A stretch of DNA of 64,000 nucleotides, from positions 52,405 through 116,404 of the forward strand of contig MAAE01000062.1 in assembly GCA_002162675.1 (NCBI GenBank). The letters run 5' to 3'. Positions 47,590 through 57,573 of the stretch are shown here, one piece after another (the first letter of the stretch is position 1; each line of letters begins with the position of its first letter). The position numbers and the translations under genes are program-made. The notes beneath the pieces are model-generated. The model saw only the letters and a program-made list of their open reading frames with translations, did not search any database and had not been told where the DNA came from. Source of the DNA: Colwellia sp. 39_35_sub15_T18. GTDB lineage: Bacteria; Pseudomonadota; Gammaproteobacteria; Enterobacterales; Alteromonadaceae.

Positions 47590-50064
47590 TTAAAAAGTTT
47601 TACCAATATTAAAGCTAAAGAAGGCAGTATCATCATCTTCTTCTTCTTTAATCGTTTTTGCAAAGCTAAATATCATCGGCCCCATAGGAGATAACCACTG
47701 TATAGATAAACCACCTGAAGCACGAAAACGTCCTATTTCAGAGTAATCATCTAATTTGGCAAACTCTTCAGGCGCTAAATCTTGATAATCAGCCATATCG
47801 AACTCAGTATCCCAAACATTACCCACATCTACAAATAAACTTGTTCGAACGCTGTTGCTGTAGCTTTCGTCTAAAAAAGGTGTTGGAACAATGAGTTCTA
47901 CACCACCAATGGCAATCGCATTACCACCAACAGAACGAGGCGACACTTGAATATAATCATGATCAGGCCCTAAACAACAGGCGCTACCCCCTGTCGGGTT
48001 CGGTGTACCACCTATTTGTGTTGGATAACGATAAACAGCTCTAGGGCCAACAGTATTGTTTTCAAAGCCACGTAGGGTATCAGAGCCACCAGCGCGGAAA
48101 TTCTCCCAAAATGGCAGTAACTGATCATTACCATTAACGTCACCATACCCATTACCATAGCCCAATTGCATGCGAGCTAATACTGTCCAGCGCTGGCTTC
48201 TTGTTAATGGAAAATAAAATTTCGTATCCAAGTTAACTTTAAAATACTGCACGTCTGAGCTGTTTGGCGTCGTCATTTTAAAGGAAAGACTTTGCTGAGA
48301 ACCCGCGGTAGGAAATGTACCACGGTTTAGCGTTGAGCGCGAAATACTGGCATTTAAATCATAGTTTTTAAACGCCAGTGGCGCATCTGGATTATCAGGA
48401 TCAGAGTGTAAGTCATAAAAAGTTTGAATTTGCTCATAAGTTTCTAATGAGGTAATTTCGTTATTTTTAAAACCGACACCAAAGCCTAAACGTACGTATT
48501 CATTAATTGGGAAGCCCCAATTAAGGCCAAAACCATAGGTTTTATTGTTATAGTCAACCAGGTTCGCGCTACCAGCATCAAATGCTTGATAAAATATTTG
48601 CCCACCAAGCGATACGGCATCAACAGTAAAGTATGGATCAGTAAAAGAAATGCTGGCACTGTTTGAATATCTATTGGTATTAATATTGAAGCCTAAACGA
48701 TTTCCTGTACCCAGAAAATTGTTTTGCTGAACGCCTGCATTTAAACTCAACCCTGTTTGGTCACCAAAACCAACCCCTGCGGTAAATGAACCAGAAGCTT
48801 GTTCTTTAACTGTAAAATCAACATTGACTAAATCTTCTTCACCTGAAATTTGATTAGTTTCAAATTCAACCGTTTCCATATAAGGCAATCGAGATAAACG
48901 CGCTTTTGAGTGCTCTACTAAACTATTTGATAACCAAGCACCTTCCATTTGTCGTAATTCTCGGCGTAATACCCTGTCAGCAGTGACATTGTTACCACTA
49001 AAGTTAACTTTATTAACATAGATGCGTTTACCAGGATCTATCGAGATAGAAAGTTTAACAGTATGTTCTTCATCATTAATATCAGGAATTGTGGTAACTT
49101 TTGGATAAGCATAGCCAAAACGACCTAAAAATTTACTGATCACTTCTTCGGTATAAGTTACTTCCGCGCCATTATAAAGATTATCGACTTGTAGTGGGTT
49201 AATAGCACGAATAGTTTGCTCAAAACCAGCCATATCACCAATAAAGTCTACTTCTGAAATGGTATAAGTTTCACCTTCACTAACATTCAAAGCAATATAA
49301 ACGGCTTGCTTATCTGGTGTCATAGAAACTTGTGTCGAATCAACTTTAAAGCGCAGATAACCGCGATCTAAATAATAACTATTAATGGTTTCTATATCAC
49401 CCTGTAGCGTTTGTTTTTGATACCTATCTTGCGCCATGAAGTCCCACCATGGCGAACCGAAAGTTAACTCTATTTTGTCTAGCACTTCTGCATCGGTAAA
49501 AACGTCATTACCAATAAGATTAATTTGTTTAATCGCCGCGGCATCACCCTCTGTAAAGGTAAATTCGAGGTTGACGCGATTTCGCGGTAAATGGGTGATA
49601 GTGGTAGCCACATCAGCATTGTATTTACCAACACTATGGTAAAAATCTTCCAACCCCATCTCAATACCTGAAATAACAGTACGGTCAAGCGTTTCACCAA
49701 CGCGTATATTACTGCCATCTAAACTTTCGGTAAGCTGCTCGTCTTTGAGATCGCTATTACCCTCGAAAGTAATTTCGCTGATGGTCTCACGCTCTCTAAC
49801 GCGATAGATAATTCTATTACCGTCACGATAAACACGAATATCATTAAAGTGACCTGACTTATACAGCGCTTTAATTGACTGAGAGATTCTAAATTGATTT
49901 AATTGATCACCAACATTAAACGGAATATGTGTTAATGCGGCACCTAAAGCAACACGTTGTAAACCCTTTACTTCGATATCTTCAACCTGAAACTCTTTGG
50001 CTGCTTGTGCTGTTGTACCTAAAGCGCCTAATAACACGGCAAAGGCTAGTTTTTTAATTATCAT
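47590..50064 (-). CDS. bamA: Outer membrane protein assembly factor BamA
   Basis: 824 residues. A signal peptide (LAFAVLLGALGTTAQA) is followed by five POTRA domains (FQVEDIEVKGLQRVALGAAL onward) and a 16-strand barrel ending SFNIGKTF. The loop-6 motif appears as LRGFENNTVGP, against VRGF in E. coli. The following loop carries a vicinal Cys-Cys (GSACCLGPD) where E. coli has two separated cysteines. It inserts barrel proteins into the outer membrane. A 3'-end copy of rseP lies upstream. Confidence 0.97.
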   Translation of the reverse strand: MIIKKLAFAVLLGALGTTAQAAKEFQVEDIEVKGLQRVALGAALTHIPFNVGDQLNQFRISQSIKALYKSGHFNDIRVYRDGNRIIYRVRERETISEITFEGNSDLKDEQLTESLDGSNIRVGETLDRTVISGIEMGLEDFYHSVGKYNADVATTITHLPRNRVNLEFTFTEGDAAAIKQINLIGNDVFTDAEVLDKIELTFGSPWWDFMAQDRYQKQTLQGDIETINSYYLDRGYLRFKVDSTQVSMTPDKQAVYIALNVSEGETYTISEVDFIGDMAGFEQTIRAINPLQVDNLYNGAEVTYTEEVISKFLGRFGYAYPKVTTIPDINDEEHTVKLSISIDPGKRIYVNKVNFSGNNVTADRVLRRELRQMEGAWLSNSLVEHSKARLSRLPYMETVEFETNQISGEEDLVNVDFTVKEQASGSFTAGVGFGDQTGLSLNAGVQQNNFLGTGNRLGFNINTNRYSNSASISFTDPYFTVDAVSLGGQIFYQAFDAGSANLVDYNNKTYGFGLNWGFPINEYVRLGFGVGFKNNEITSLETYEQIQTFYDLHSDPDNPDAPLAFKNYDLNASISRSTLNRGTFPTAGSQQSLSFKMTTPNSSDVQYFKVNLDTKFYFPLTRSQRWTVLARMQLGYGNGYGDVNGNDQLLPFWENFRAGGSDTLRGFENNTVGPRAVYRYPTQIGGTPNPTGGSACCLGPDHDYIQVSPRSVGGNAIAIGGVELIVPTPFLDESYSNSVRTSLFVDVGNVWDTEFDMADYQDLAPEEFAKLDDYSEIGRFRASGGLSIQWLSPMGPMIFSFAKTIKEEEDDDTAFFSFNIGKTF

Positions 50065-50155
50065 AAATGTTTACTTTATTACTTCTATTAATTTCTACAC
50101 TTAGGAGCTAGATTTAAAATCTAAAGCCTGCAATTAATCCATTCTTTTTTTAACT

Positions 50156-50285
50156 CAATACTCGGCTAAAATCGTTAAACAAAGCGATACTCATTAATGC
50201 TAATAATGCGAGAGCGCCAAACTTAAAGCCAACCTCTTGAATTTTTCAGCTTACCGAACTTAAGCGCTTTCCTGTTAAAAGCTCT
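50156..50285 (-). repeat. Partial tandem duplication of the rseP 3' end
   Basis: The stretch beginning AATACTCGGCTAAAATCGTT at 50156 recurs at 50302 inside rseP, an offset of 146 bases. About 88 bases are identical; after a diverged patch the match resumes at CCTGTTAAAAGCTCTA. On the minus strand the copy still encodes the RseP C-terminus (NDFSRVL) and its own stop. It occupies the gap between rseP and bamA and has no start codon of its own. Confidence 0.9.
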
Positions 50286-50295
50286 ACTTGCTCTT

Positions 50296-51657
50296 TTACC
50301 CTAATACTCGGCTAAAATCGTTAAACAAAGCGATACTCATTAATGCTAATAATGCGAGAGCGCCAAACTTAAAGCCAACCTCTTGAATTTTTTCAGGCAC
50401 AGGCTTCCCTGTTAAAAGCTCTATAACATAATAGAGTAAGTGCCCGCCATCAAGTACTGGCAACGGTAAAAGGTTAATTATTCCTAAATTGATACTAATT
50501 AGGGCTAAAAAGCCTAAAAAGTAAACAAAACCATAACCTGCGCTATCACCTGCTCCTTGCGCAATAGCAATAGGACCACTTAAATTTTTAACTGAGACAT
50601 CACCGGTAATTAGCTTACCAATCATATCAAAACTTAAAGTCACTAAATTCCATGTTCGCACGACGCTTTCTTCCATCGCAGTAAACAAATCATAGGATAA
50701 CTCAATTTTATATTCGCTTGGCCATTCATCAGCTTTAGGAGATACACCAAGGTAACCAACAAGTTCCCCCTCACTTTCAATCCCCTCAGGGATAATAGTT
50801 AACGTTAGTGGTTTACCTGAGCGCTCAATAGTAAGCATGACTTCTTGTTCAGGGAAGTTTTTAATTTTTTGGGAAAAATCAAGCCAGCCCGGCGCTAAAA
50901 CATCATCATTTAACGCAACAAGTGTATCCCCTACCTGTAGCCCTGCTCTCTGCGCTGGACTATCTGCAGAGACCCGCGCTATTTCGTTATGTACCTTAGG
51001 ACGAAATGGCGTAATACCTAAACTAGTTAATGCTGACGTTTTTTCTGGTGAAAACTGCCAGTTTTTAGTGTCTAACGTATGACTGCTAATAAATTGACTA
51101 TCCGCAGTTTTCGTTTTCAATAAAATACTGTCACTACCAATTTCACCAACCAAAGCTAAATTTACATCTTGCCAATCACGTACTCTTTTACCCGCAACCT
51201 CAATAATTTCAACATTGTCAGCAACTTGTGCTTGAGCAAGAATAGAGTTAGGAATAACGTCAGCAATAATAGGTTTAATACTTGGCACGCCAATTAAAAA
51301 CATCAAATAAAAAGCGAAAATAGCAAAAGCGAAGTTAGCAAAAGGCCCTGCGGCAATAATGGCAATGCGCTGATAAACCGATTTACTATTAAAGGTTTTA
51401 TCTTTGTCTTGTTCAGATACATCATCAACACGTTCATCAAGCATTTTGACGTAACCACCTAGTGGTATCATCGCCACCACATATTCAGTACCATCAAGCC
51501 CCGTTTTACGCCAAATGGCTTTACCAAACCCGACCGAAAAACGTTCGACTTTTACACCGTTTTTACGCGCCACCCAAAAGTGACCGTATTCATGTACAGT
51601 AACTAAAATACCTAAGGCGATAACAAACGAGGCGGCATTCCAAATAAAATCAAACAT
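50296..51657 (-). CDS. rseP: RIP metalloprotease RseP (site-2 protease)
   Basis: An inner-membrane zinc protease that cleaves RseA after DegS and so activates sigma E. The zinc motif HEYGH lies at residues 23-27 in the first helix, a PDZ domain carries AQRAGLQVGDTLVALND, and the third ligand is in LLPLPVLDGGHLLYY. 453 residues, close to the E. coli length of 450. Its last ~30 codons are duplicated just downstream. Confidence 0.97.
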   Translation of the reverse strand: MFDFIWNAASFVIALGILVTVHEYGHFWVARKNGVKVERFSVGFGKAIWRKTGLDGTEYVVAMIPLGGYVKMLDERVDDVSEQDKDKTFNSKSVYQRIAIIAAGPFANFAFAIFAFYLMFLIGVPSIKPIIADVIPNSILAQAQVADNVEIIEVAGKRVRDWQDVNLALVGEIGSDSILLKTKTADSQFISSHTLDTKNWQFSPEKTSALTSLGITPFRPKVHNEIARVSADSPAQRAGLQVGDTLVALNDDVLAPGWLDFSQKIKNFPEQEVMLTIERSGKPLTLTIIPEGIESEGELVGYLGVSPKADEWPSEYKIELSYDLFTAMEESVVRTWNLVTLSFDMIGKLITGDVSVKNLSGPIAIAQGAGDSAGYGFVYFLGFLALISINLGIINLLPLPVLDGGHLLYYVIELLTGKPVPEKIQEVGFKFGALALLALMSIALFNDFSRVLG

Positions 51658-52955
51658 TATAATTCTTGTTCCTTAACATTAACTGATACGCTTTTAATAG
51701 TGAAATTTGGCAAAATTGAGCTAGCAAACTCACGAGCACGTTTATCTAAGGAAATAACCTCATTAATATTACTTACCTGTTCTGAGACAAATTTTTTCAC
51801 AGAAGTTTCATTTATTTTATAAATATCGGTAAATTTAATCACTTCGTCTAAAAATGCAGCAACCGCAATTTCATTAGCAGCATTAAGTGCCGTACAAGCT
51901 GCTTGCCCCATTTTGCAGGCTTCAATAGCCAACTTTAAGTTTGGATATTTTTGATAATCAACTGCTTGAAAGTCAAAAGAGGCGGTAGTGAAAAAATCTA
52001 ACGGTGCTACACCTGACTCTATGCGCTCAGGGTAAGCTAAAGCGTGCGCAATAGGTGTGCGCATATCAGGGTTACCCATTTGTGCGATAACCGAGCCATC
52101 TTGATATTGCACCATAGAATGAATAGTACTTTGTGGGTGCAAAACCACCTGAATGTCATCCGCTGCGACATTAAACAGCCATTTGGCCTCAATAAACTCT
52201 AAACCTTTATTCATCATGGTCGCTGAATCTACGGAGATTTTTCGTCCCATGGCCCAATTAGGATGAGCACACGCTTGCTCAGGGGTTACATGCTCAAGCT
52301 CATCGGCTTGCCACGTTCTAAATGGCCCACCGGAGCCCGTTAATATAATTTTACTGATGCCGCTTTTTGATAATTGACATTCACCCACTCGCTGCTGCTC
52401 TTGCCACGGTAGGCTTTGAAAAATAGCATTGTGTTCGCTGTCTATCGGTAACAATAGTGCATCAGAATTTTTCATCGCGTCAATAAAAATAGCACCCGAA
52501 GTAACCAGTGCTTCTTTATTAGCAAGTAAGACACGCTTACCTGCTTTTACTGCCGTCAGTGTTGGCATTAAGCCAGCAGCACCGACTATGGCTGCCATAA
52601 CGGTGTCAACTTTTGAAGATTTTGCTAATTCAATCAGTGCATCAGTACCCGACTCAACAACGATATCATTAAGGTTTTCATCCGCTAATAGTATTTTTAA
52701 TTGCTGCGCATGAGGCTTAGAAACTAGCACAACATGTTGTGGTTTAAACGCTAAACATTGTTGAAATATTTTATCAACACTCGCGTGAGCAGACAAACTA
52801 ACCACATCATATTTTTCCGGGTGTAAACGAACAACATCTAAGGTGTTTTCGCCAATAGATCCCGTTGAACCAAGAATACATAATTTACGCTTAGCGGTGT
52901 TTATTGATAGCTTTTTTTCTAACAAAATATTTACCAACCGAATAAAACATAACAA
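51657..52955 (-). CDS. ispC: 1-deoxy-D-xylulose 5-phosphate reductoisomerase
   Basis: Second step of the MEP isoprenoid pathway. The NADPH-binding LCILGSTGSIGENTLDVV, the metal-binding LLPIDSEHNAIFQSL and TGSGGPFR are all present. The longest frame starts at a TTG at 52955, giving an N-terminus about 20 residues longer than usual and a 25-base overlap with cdsA. TTG codons at 52937 and 52925 are alternatives; none has a convincing Shine-Dalgarno and no ATG is available, so the start is unsettled. The stop shares one base with the rseP start. Confidence 0.94.
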   Translation of the reverse strand: MLCFIRLVNILLEKKLSINTAKRKLCILGSTGSIGENTLDVVRLHPEKYDVVSLSAHASVDKIFQQCLAFKPQHVVLVSKPHAQQLKILLADENLNDIVVESGTDALIELAKSSKVDTVMAAIVGAAGLMPTLTAVKAGKRVLLANKEALVTSGAIFIDAMKNSDALLLPIDSEHNAIFQSLPWQEQQRVGECQLSKSGISKIILTGSGGPFRTWQADELEHVTPEQACAHPNWAMGRKISVDSATMMNKGLEFIEAKWLFNVAADDIQVVLHPQSTIHSMVQYQDGSVIAQMGNPDMRTPIAHALAYPERIESGVAPLDFFTTASFDFQAVDYQKYPNLKLAIEACKMGQAACTALNAANEIAVAAFLDEVIKFTDIYKINETSVKKFVSEQVSNINEVISLDKRAREFASSILPNFTIKSVSVNVKEQEL

Positions 52956-53797
52956 AGGGCAAAAATAGGCGCAGTGGCAGTTAAACTATCAATTCTATCT
53001 AAAATACCGCCATGTCCGGGTAAAATAGAACCACTATCTTTAACACCGGCTTGGCGTTTAAACATGCTTTCATTAAGATCGCCAAGCACTGATACTGTGG
53101 TAATTAATACCGTCACTAATAACACTGTGATGATCTGTTCACTGTTCCAATCAAGTTGATAGGCTGCAATCGTAATTAATATACAGGCTGAAATAACACC
53201 GCCTAGGAAGCCTTCAAATGTTTTTCCTGGACTAACATTGGGCATAAGTTTGTGTTTACCAAAAGCTTTACCAACAAAATAAGCGCCAACATCTGCGCTC
53301 CATACCATTAAAAACAAAAACATTAACAGTTGCGCACCATGATAGGGATCATCAGGGTAGTTATTACTGCGAATAACGACAAAAGCCAACCACGTGGGCA
53401 CCAGTGTTAACCAACCAAACACGCCTCGTATTGAACGGTGTTTTGCCCAAAAATTACTATACTTAGGATAAGAAAACATCAACACGGCAGAGACTAGCCA
53501 CCAAACGACAGCAAGCCAAAGTAAATACATGGCGTTGCTTTGTAATTGTTTGGATGACAACCAAAGATCATCCGGAGATAAAAACGCCCAAACGAGCGCG
53601 ATTAAAATACTGGTAACGATAACAAAAATACTACGTCTATTTTTTGTGCCAAACCCCATCAGAGGTCCCCATTCCCATGCACCAATGGCGATAATTGCCA
53701 TCAACAAAGCAGCAAAATAGTTTAACGGCAAATAAAATATGGCCGAGATAGCTGCAGGTGCTAAGATTAATGCGGTAATAATTCGTTGTTTTAGCAA
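52931..53797 (-). CDS. cdsA: Phosphatidate cytidylyltransferase
   Basis: Makes CDP-diacylglycerol for all phospholipids. 288 residues with about eight membrane helices. The CDS signature appears as PNVSPGKTFEGFLGG, and in the C-terminal region DLNESMFKRQAGVKDSGSIL leads into PGHGGILDRIDSL with the catalytic acids. Upstream, a 132-base gap to uppS contains only AT-rich short repeats. Confidence 0.96.
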   Translation of the reverse strand: MLKQRIITALILAPAAISAIFYLPLNYFAALLMAIIAIGAWEWGPLMGFGTKNRRSIFVIVTSILIALVWAFLSPDDLWLSSKQLQSNAMYLLWLAVVWWLVSAVLMFSYPKYSNFWAKHRSIRGVFGWLTLVPTWLAFVVIRSNNYPDDPYHGAQLLMFLFLMVWSADVGAYFVGKAFGKHKLMPNVSPGKTFEGFLGGVISACILITIAAYQLDWNSEQIITVLLVTVLITTVSVLGDLNESMFKRQAGVKDSGSILPGHGGILDRIDSLTATAPIFALCYVLFGW

Positions 53798-53929
53798 GTT
53801 GTACCCTTATTATTTTAGTTATATTTTTCGAGTTTAGCGTTTCAAAAAGAACTACTGAGAGCTTAGCCTTTTTTAGCTCATAATATTTTAACTCGTAACA
53901 TTTTTACTCGCTGCTATTTTTCACTACTA

Positions 53930-54676
53930 TTATTTTACTTGTTCACCTGTTTTTCCAAAGCGTCGTTCGCGTTGATCAAAAGTACTTATTGCCTGCTCAA
54001 ACTCAACTTCATTAAAGTCTGGCCATAATATTTCAGTAAAATAAAATTCAGCATAGGCCGCTTGCCATAATAAAAAATTACTAATGCGAAAGTCACCACC
54101 CGTGCGGATCAATAAATCTAATGGCGGTAACTGAGCTAAACAAGTATGCTCGTGCAAAGACACCTCATCAATATCATCAGGGCTGATTTCAGCATTTTTC
54201 ACTTGTAAAGCGAGTTTTTTAGCCGCATTAGCAATATCCCACCGACCGCCATAATTGGCTGCAATCGATAACACCAATCCGGTATTATCTGCGGTAAGTT
54301 GCTCTGATTTAGCAATGTTTTTCTGTAATTTAGCAGAGAAGCGACTTAAATCACCAACTACCTGAAAACGAATATTATTTTTATGTAAACGCTTAACTTC
54401 TTTAGTTAACACATACATAAATAAATCCATTAGCACACTCACCTCTTGCTCAGGACGTTGCCAGTTTTCACTGCTAAAGGCAAATAACGTCAGCGCTTCA
54501 ACCCCAGCTTTACGTGCGCCTCTCACTACGGCTCGCACTGAGTCAACACCTGCCTTATGGCCAGTAACTCGGCTTTTACCTTGTGCTTGTGCCCAACGAC
54601 CATTACCATCCATGATAATCGCAATATGCTTGGGAATATTAATGTACTGACCCGCAGGTGTTGTGCTAATTGTCAC
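53930..54676 (-). CDS. uppS: Undecaprenyl diphosphate synthase (cis-prenyltransferase)
   Basis: Builds the C55 lipid carrier for peptidoglycan and O-antigen. [18 protein letters not shown] holds the catalytic Asp, and [18 protein letters not shown] the isopentenyl diphosphate site. 248 residues. The start is GTG at 54676 with AAAGGACG upstream. The order frr-uppS-cdsA-ispC-rseP differs from E. coli, where ispC precedes uppS. Confidence 0.96.
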   Translation of the reverse strand: MTISTTPAGQYINIPKHIAIIMDGNGRWAQAQGKSRVTGHKAGVDSVRAVVRGARKAGVEALTLFAFSSENWQRPEQEVSVLMDLFMYVLTKEVKRLHKNNIRFQVVGDLSRFSAKLQKNIAKSEQLTADNTGLVLSIAANYGGRWDIANAAKKLALQVKNAEISPDDIDEVSLHEHTCLAQLPPLDLLIRTGGDFRISNFLLWQAAYAEFYFTEILWPDFNEVEFEQAISTFDQRERRFGKTGEQVK

Positions 54677-54687
54677 TAATCGTCCTT

Positions 54688-54703
54688 TTGTTCACGTGAA
54701 ACA
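54688..54703 (-). other. parS-like palindrome
   Basis: The minus strand reads TGTTTCACGTGAACAA, matching the ParB-binding consensus TGTTTCACGTGAAACA at 14 of 16 positions, with a perfect TTCACGTGAA core. It lies between frr and uppS, next to the uppS ribosome site. ParB binding is a guess from the motif alone. Confidence 0.35.
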
Positions 54704-54708
54704 GTAAA

Positions 54709-54748
54709 ACAAAAACGCCAGTGAACAATAGTCCAGGCTGGCGTTTAA
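54709..54748 (-). terminator. Rho-independent terminator after frr
   Basis: On the minus strand AAACGCCAG and CTGGCGTTT pair perfectly and are followed by TTTGTTTT. It implies that uppS and genes beyond are at least partly expressed from their own promoter. Confidence 0.8.
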
Positions 54749-54759
54749 ACAGGAAATAT

Positions 54760-55317
54760 TTAGATTTCCATTAAGTCTGTTTCTTTTTTAGCTAACAAGT
54801 CATCAACTTGCTTAATAAATGTATCGGTTACTTTTTGAATTTCATCTTCCGCTTGATGTTGCTCGTCTTCACTAATTTCTTTTTCTTTTTGTAATGATTT
54901 AATGTCTGAGTTGGCATCACGGCGAATGTTACGAATAGCTATTTTACCGCCTTCAGCTTCACCACGAACAACTTTAACAAGATTTTTGCGACGCTCTTCT
55001 GTTAGCGGTGGCAATGGAATACGAATCAGCGTGCCGTTTGATTGTGGGTTTAAACCAAGATCTGATTTCATAATGGCTTTTTCTACTGCGGCAATCATAC
55101 CTTTATCAAAAACAGTAATAGAAAGGTTACGCGCATCGGGTACGGAAATATTACCCACTTGGCTTAACGGTGTTTCCATACCATAGTAATCAACACTAAT
55201 ATTATCGAGTAATGAAGCATGGGCACGTCCAGTTCTCACTTTATTAAGACTGCTTTTTAAAGAATCAATGCTTTTAACCATACGTTCTTGTGCATCTTTT
55301 TTTATTTCATTTATCAC
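54760..55317 (-). CDS. frr: Ribosome recycling factor
   Basis: 185 residues. [40 protein letters not shown] and [20 protein letters not shown] are the diagnostic segments of RRF. With EF-G it splits post-termination ribosomes. It is followed by a strong terminator and separated from pyrH by an R1 repeat. Confidence 0.98.
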   Translation of the reverse strand: MINEIKKDAQERMVKSIDSLKSSLNKVRTGRAHASLLDNISVDYYGMETPLSQVGNISVPDARNLSITVFDKGMIAAVEKAIMKSDLGLNPQSNGTLIRIPLPPLTEERRKNLVKVVRGEAEGGKIAIRNIRRDANSDIKSLQKEKEISEDEQHQAEDEIQKVTDTFIKQVDDLLAKKETDLMEI

Positions 55318-55361
55318 GGTATCTATCCTAAAAATAATTAATTAAATTAAAAAACTTCGTC

Positions 55362-55479
55362 ACTGTTTATCACCGAGTCACAATAGCCACAGAGGGTTAT
55401 TCGAGCCTACACAGAGAGTTGATTCTTCTCGGTATAGTGCGGTGACTTCGGCTTCTCTGTGGTAGTAATTTCAAGCTAA
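55362..55479 (-). repeat. R1 repeat copy e
   Basis: On the minus strand it runs AGCTTGAAATTACTACCACA through GCACTATACCGAGAAGAA and GTAGGCTCGAATAACCCTC to GACTCGGTGATAAACAGTG. It is the most diverged of the five copies. It lies between pyrH and frr. Confidence 0.75.
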
Positions 55480-55496
55480 CAAATACAAACTTCTAT

Positions 55497-56222
55497 TTAT
55501 TTTGTTATCACTGTGCCTTCAGCTTCACCCATAATCACGGATTTAAGCGCACCAGGTTTATTCATATTAAATACGCGAATAGGCATATTATGATCACGAG
55601 CTAAAGTAAATGCAGCTAAATCCATGATTTTTAATTCTTTATCTAAAACTTCGTCAAAAGTTAGCGCACTATAAAGCTCAGCATTTGGATTTTTCACTGG
55701 GTCTTCAGAGTAAATACCATCTACTTTAGTGGCTTTTAATACCACATCGGCTTCGATTTCAATACCACGTAAACAAGCAGCAGAGTCGGTAGTAAAAAAG
55801 GGATTACCTGTGCCTGCTGAAAAAATAACAACACGACCCGATTTTAATAAACTGATAGCATTTGCCCAGTTATAACGCTCACACACACCTGCTAAGTCAA
55901 TCGCAGACATTAAACGAGTGTTAACAAAAGCACGATGCAAGGCATCACGCATAGCTAAACCATTCATTACGGTTGCTAGCATACCCATTTGATCGCCTAC
56001 CACGCGGTTCATACCCGCTTCAGCCAAGCCAGCACCACGAAATAAATTACCGCCACCAATAACAAGGCCCACCTGAATATCCATCTCGACTAATTCTTTA
56101 ATTTCCTGCGCCATGCGATCAAGAATTTTCGGATCAATACCAAAGCCTTCCTCACCCATCAGTGCTTCACCACTTAGTTTGAGAAGAATGCGACGATATG
56201 TTGGTTTTGAACTGATACTCAT
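55497..56222 (-). CDS. pyrH: Uridylate kinase
   Basis: UMP to UDP, 241 residues, amino acid kinase fold. [30 protein letters not shown] and [17 protein letters not shown] [18 protein letters not shown] are conserved, as is NMNKPGALK near the end. Standard position between tsf and frr. Confidence 0.98.
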   Translation of the reverse strand: MSISSKPTYRRILLKLSGEALMGEEGFGIDPKILDRMAQEIKELVEMDIQVGLVIGGGNLFRGAGLAEAGMNRVVGDQMGMLATVMNGLAMRDALHRAFVNTRLMSAIDLAGVCERYNWANAISLLKSGRVVIFSAGTGNPFFTTDSAACLRGIEIEADVVLKATKVDGIYSEDPVKNPNAELYSALTFDEVLDKELKIMDLAAFTLARDHNMPIRVFNMNKPGALKSVIMGEAEGTVITK

Positions 56223-56371
56223 AAGACGAAAATTCCTATTTGGCTCGCTGAAAAAAGGCTAGGGTCAAAAAGACCGCGAACATTTTAATACGTTTAGCTT
56301 ACCCAAGAAAGCCTTAACTGAAAAAATCCCCGTTATTATGCTATTTAAATGTAACCCATGAAAAAATCGCA

Positions 56372-56403
56372 TAAAAAAACGCCTACCGAGGTAGACGTTT
56401 TAG
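56372..56403 (-). terminator. Rho-independent terminator after tsf
   Basis: On the minus strand AAACGTCTAC and GTAGGCGTTT pair across a CTCG tetraloop, followed by more T. The remainder of the 305-base gap between tsf and pyrH shows no gene or repeat that I recognise; a pyrH promoter is expected there. Confidence 0.8.
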
Positions 56404-56527
56404 AGTAATTCAAAATAGTTGATGATTATAGCGAAGCCGCAGAGCTGTTTATTTAGGGAGCTTATGAAATAAATGACTTAAATAAACTGCGATAGCAATG
56501 AAACTAGAACATCAAATATGAAGAACT

Positions 56528-57400
56528 TTAAGCTTTAGCAGCAGCAAGTTGTGCTTCAACTTCCGCAGCAAAATCTTCATCTTTTTTCTCAATACCTTCG
56601 CCAACTTCCAAGCGAACAAAAGAAGAAACAGTAAGACCTTTTTCTTTAAGCACTACGCCAACAGATTTTTTAGGTTCCATGATGAAAGCTTGACCCGCTA
56701 AAGAAATTTCACCGGTAAATTTCTTCATACGACCAAGGATTATTTTTTCAAGTAATTCAATTGGCTTTTTCTTGTTTTCAGCAAGAGCATCGTTTTCAGC
56801 TTTTAATATATCTAGTTGAATACGTTTCTCATTGTCTACAACATCAGCTGGTACATCTTCTGGGTTGATGAATTCTGGCTTGCTTGCTGCAACGTGCATA
56901 GCAATGTGTTTAAGTGATTCAACATCACCTTCACCAGCAACAACGACACCGATTTTAGCACCGTGAGAATAAGAAGCTAAGTTAGCACCCTCAACATATT
57001 CAACACGACGTACATTGATGTTTTCACCAATTTTAGTCACTAACGCAATACGTTTTTCTTCAAATTGAGTTTGTAAGTCAGCAATTGATACTTTCGACTC
57101 AAGCGCAACATCAGCAACGGCATTTGCAAAACCTAAAAAGTTTTCATCCATCGCGACGAAATCAGTTTGACAGTTAACTTCAACTAATACAGCTGTGTTT
57201 CCTGATGTTTTAATGATAATTGCGCCTTCAGCTGCAATATTACCTGCTTTTTTAGCCGCTTTGGCTTGGCCGCTCTTACGCATATTTTCAATCGCAAGTT
57301 CCATGTCGCCTTCAGCTTCTTGTAACGCTTTTTTACAATCCATCATGCCCGCAGCGGTACGTGCACGAAGTTCTTTAACCATTGCAGCTGTAACTGTCAT
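56528..57400 (-). CDS. tsf: Translation elongation factor Ts
   Basis: Nucleotide exchange factor for EF-Tu. [20 protein letters not shown] and [20 protein letters not shown] at the N-terminus and ETDFVA-type [13 protein letters not shown] are the family signatures. 290 residues, slightly longer than E. coli (283). Cotranscribed after rpsB across a hairpin. Confidence 0.98.
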   Translation of the reverse strand: MTVTAAMVKELRARTAAGMMDCKKALQEAEGDMELAIENMRKSGQAKAAKKAGNIAAEGAIIIKTSGNTAVLVEVNCQTDFVAMDENFLGFANAVADVALESKVSIADLQTQFEEKRIALVTKIGENINVRRVEYVEGANLASYSHGAKIGVVVAGEGDVESLKHIAMHVAASKPEFINPEDVPADVVDNEKRIQLDILKAENDALAENKKKPIELLEKIILGRMKKFTGEISLAGQAFIMEPKKSVGVVLKEKGLTVSSFVRLEVGEGIEKKDEDFAAEVEAQLAAAKA

Positions 57401-57490
57401 CGGTAATTCCTCTGTTTTTCAGTTATCCCCATGATTAATTGTTAAGGTGCTTCCTTAACAAAGAATGGGCATAAATATTAAATGGGGTAT

Positions 57491-57523
57491 CATAAAAGCA
57501 TACCGGTAAGATATGCTTTTATG
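57491..57523 (-). promoter_or_regulatory. Perfect hairpin between rpsB and tsf
   Basis: CATAAAAGCATA at 57491-57502 and TATGCTTTTATG at 57512-57523 are perfect 12-base arms with a 9-base loop. No T-run follows on the minus strand, so it may act as an RNA stability or processing element, or a weak attenuator, rather than a terminator. Confidence 0.5.
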
Positions 57524-57573
57524 AGTAAACGAAATGTATCACTTAATTATTACGCTAATACTAGCGCAAGTAA

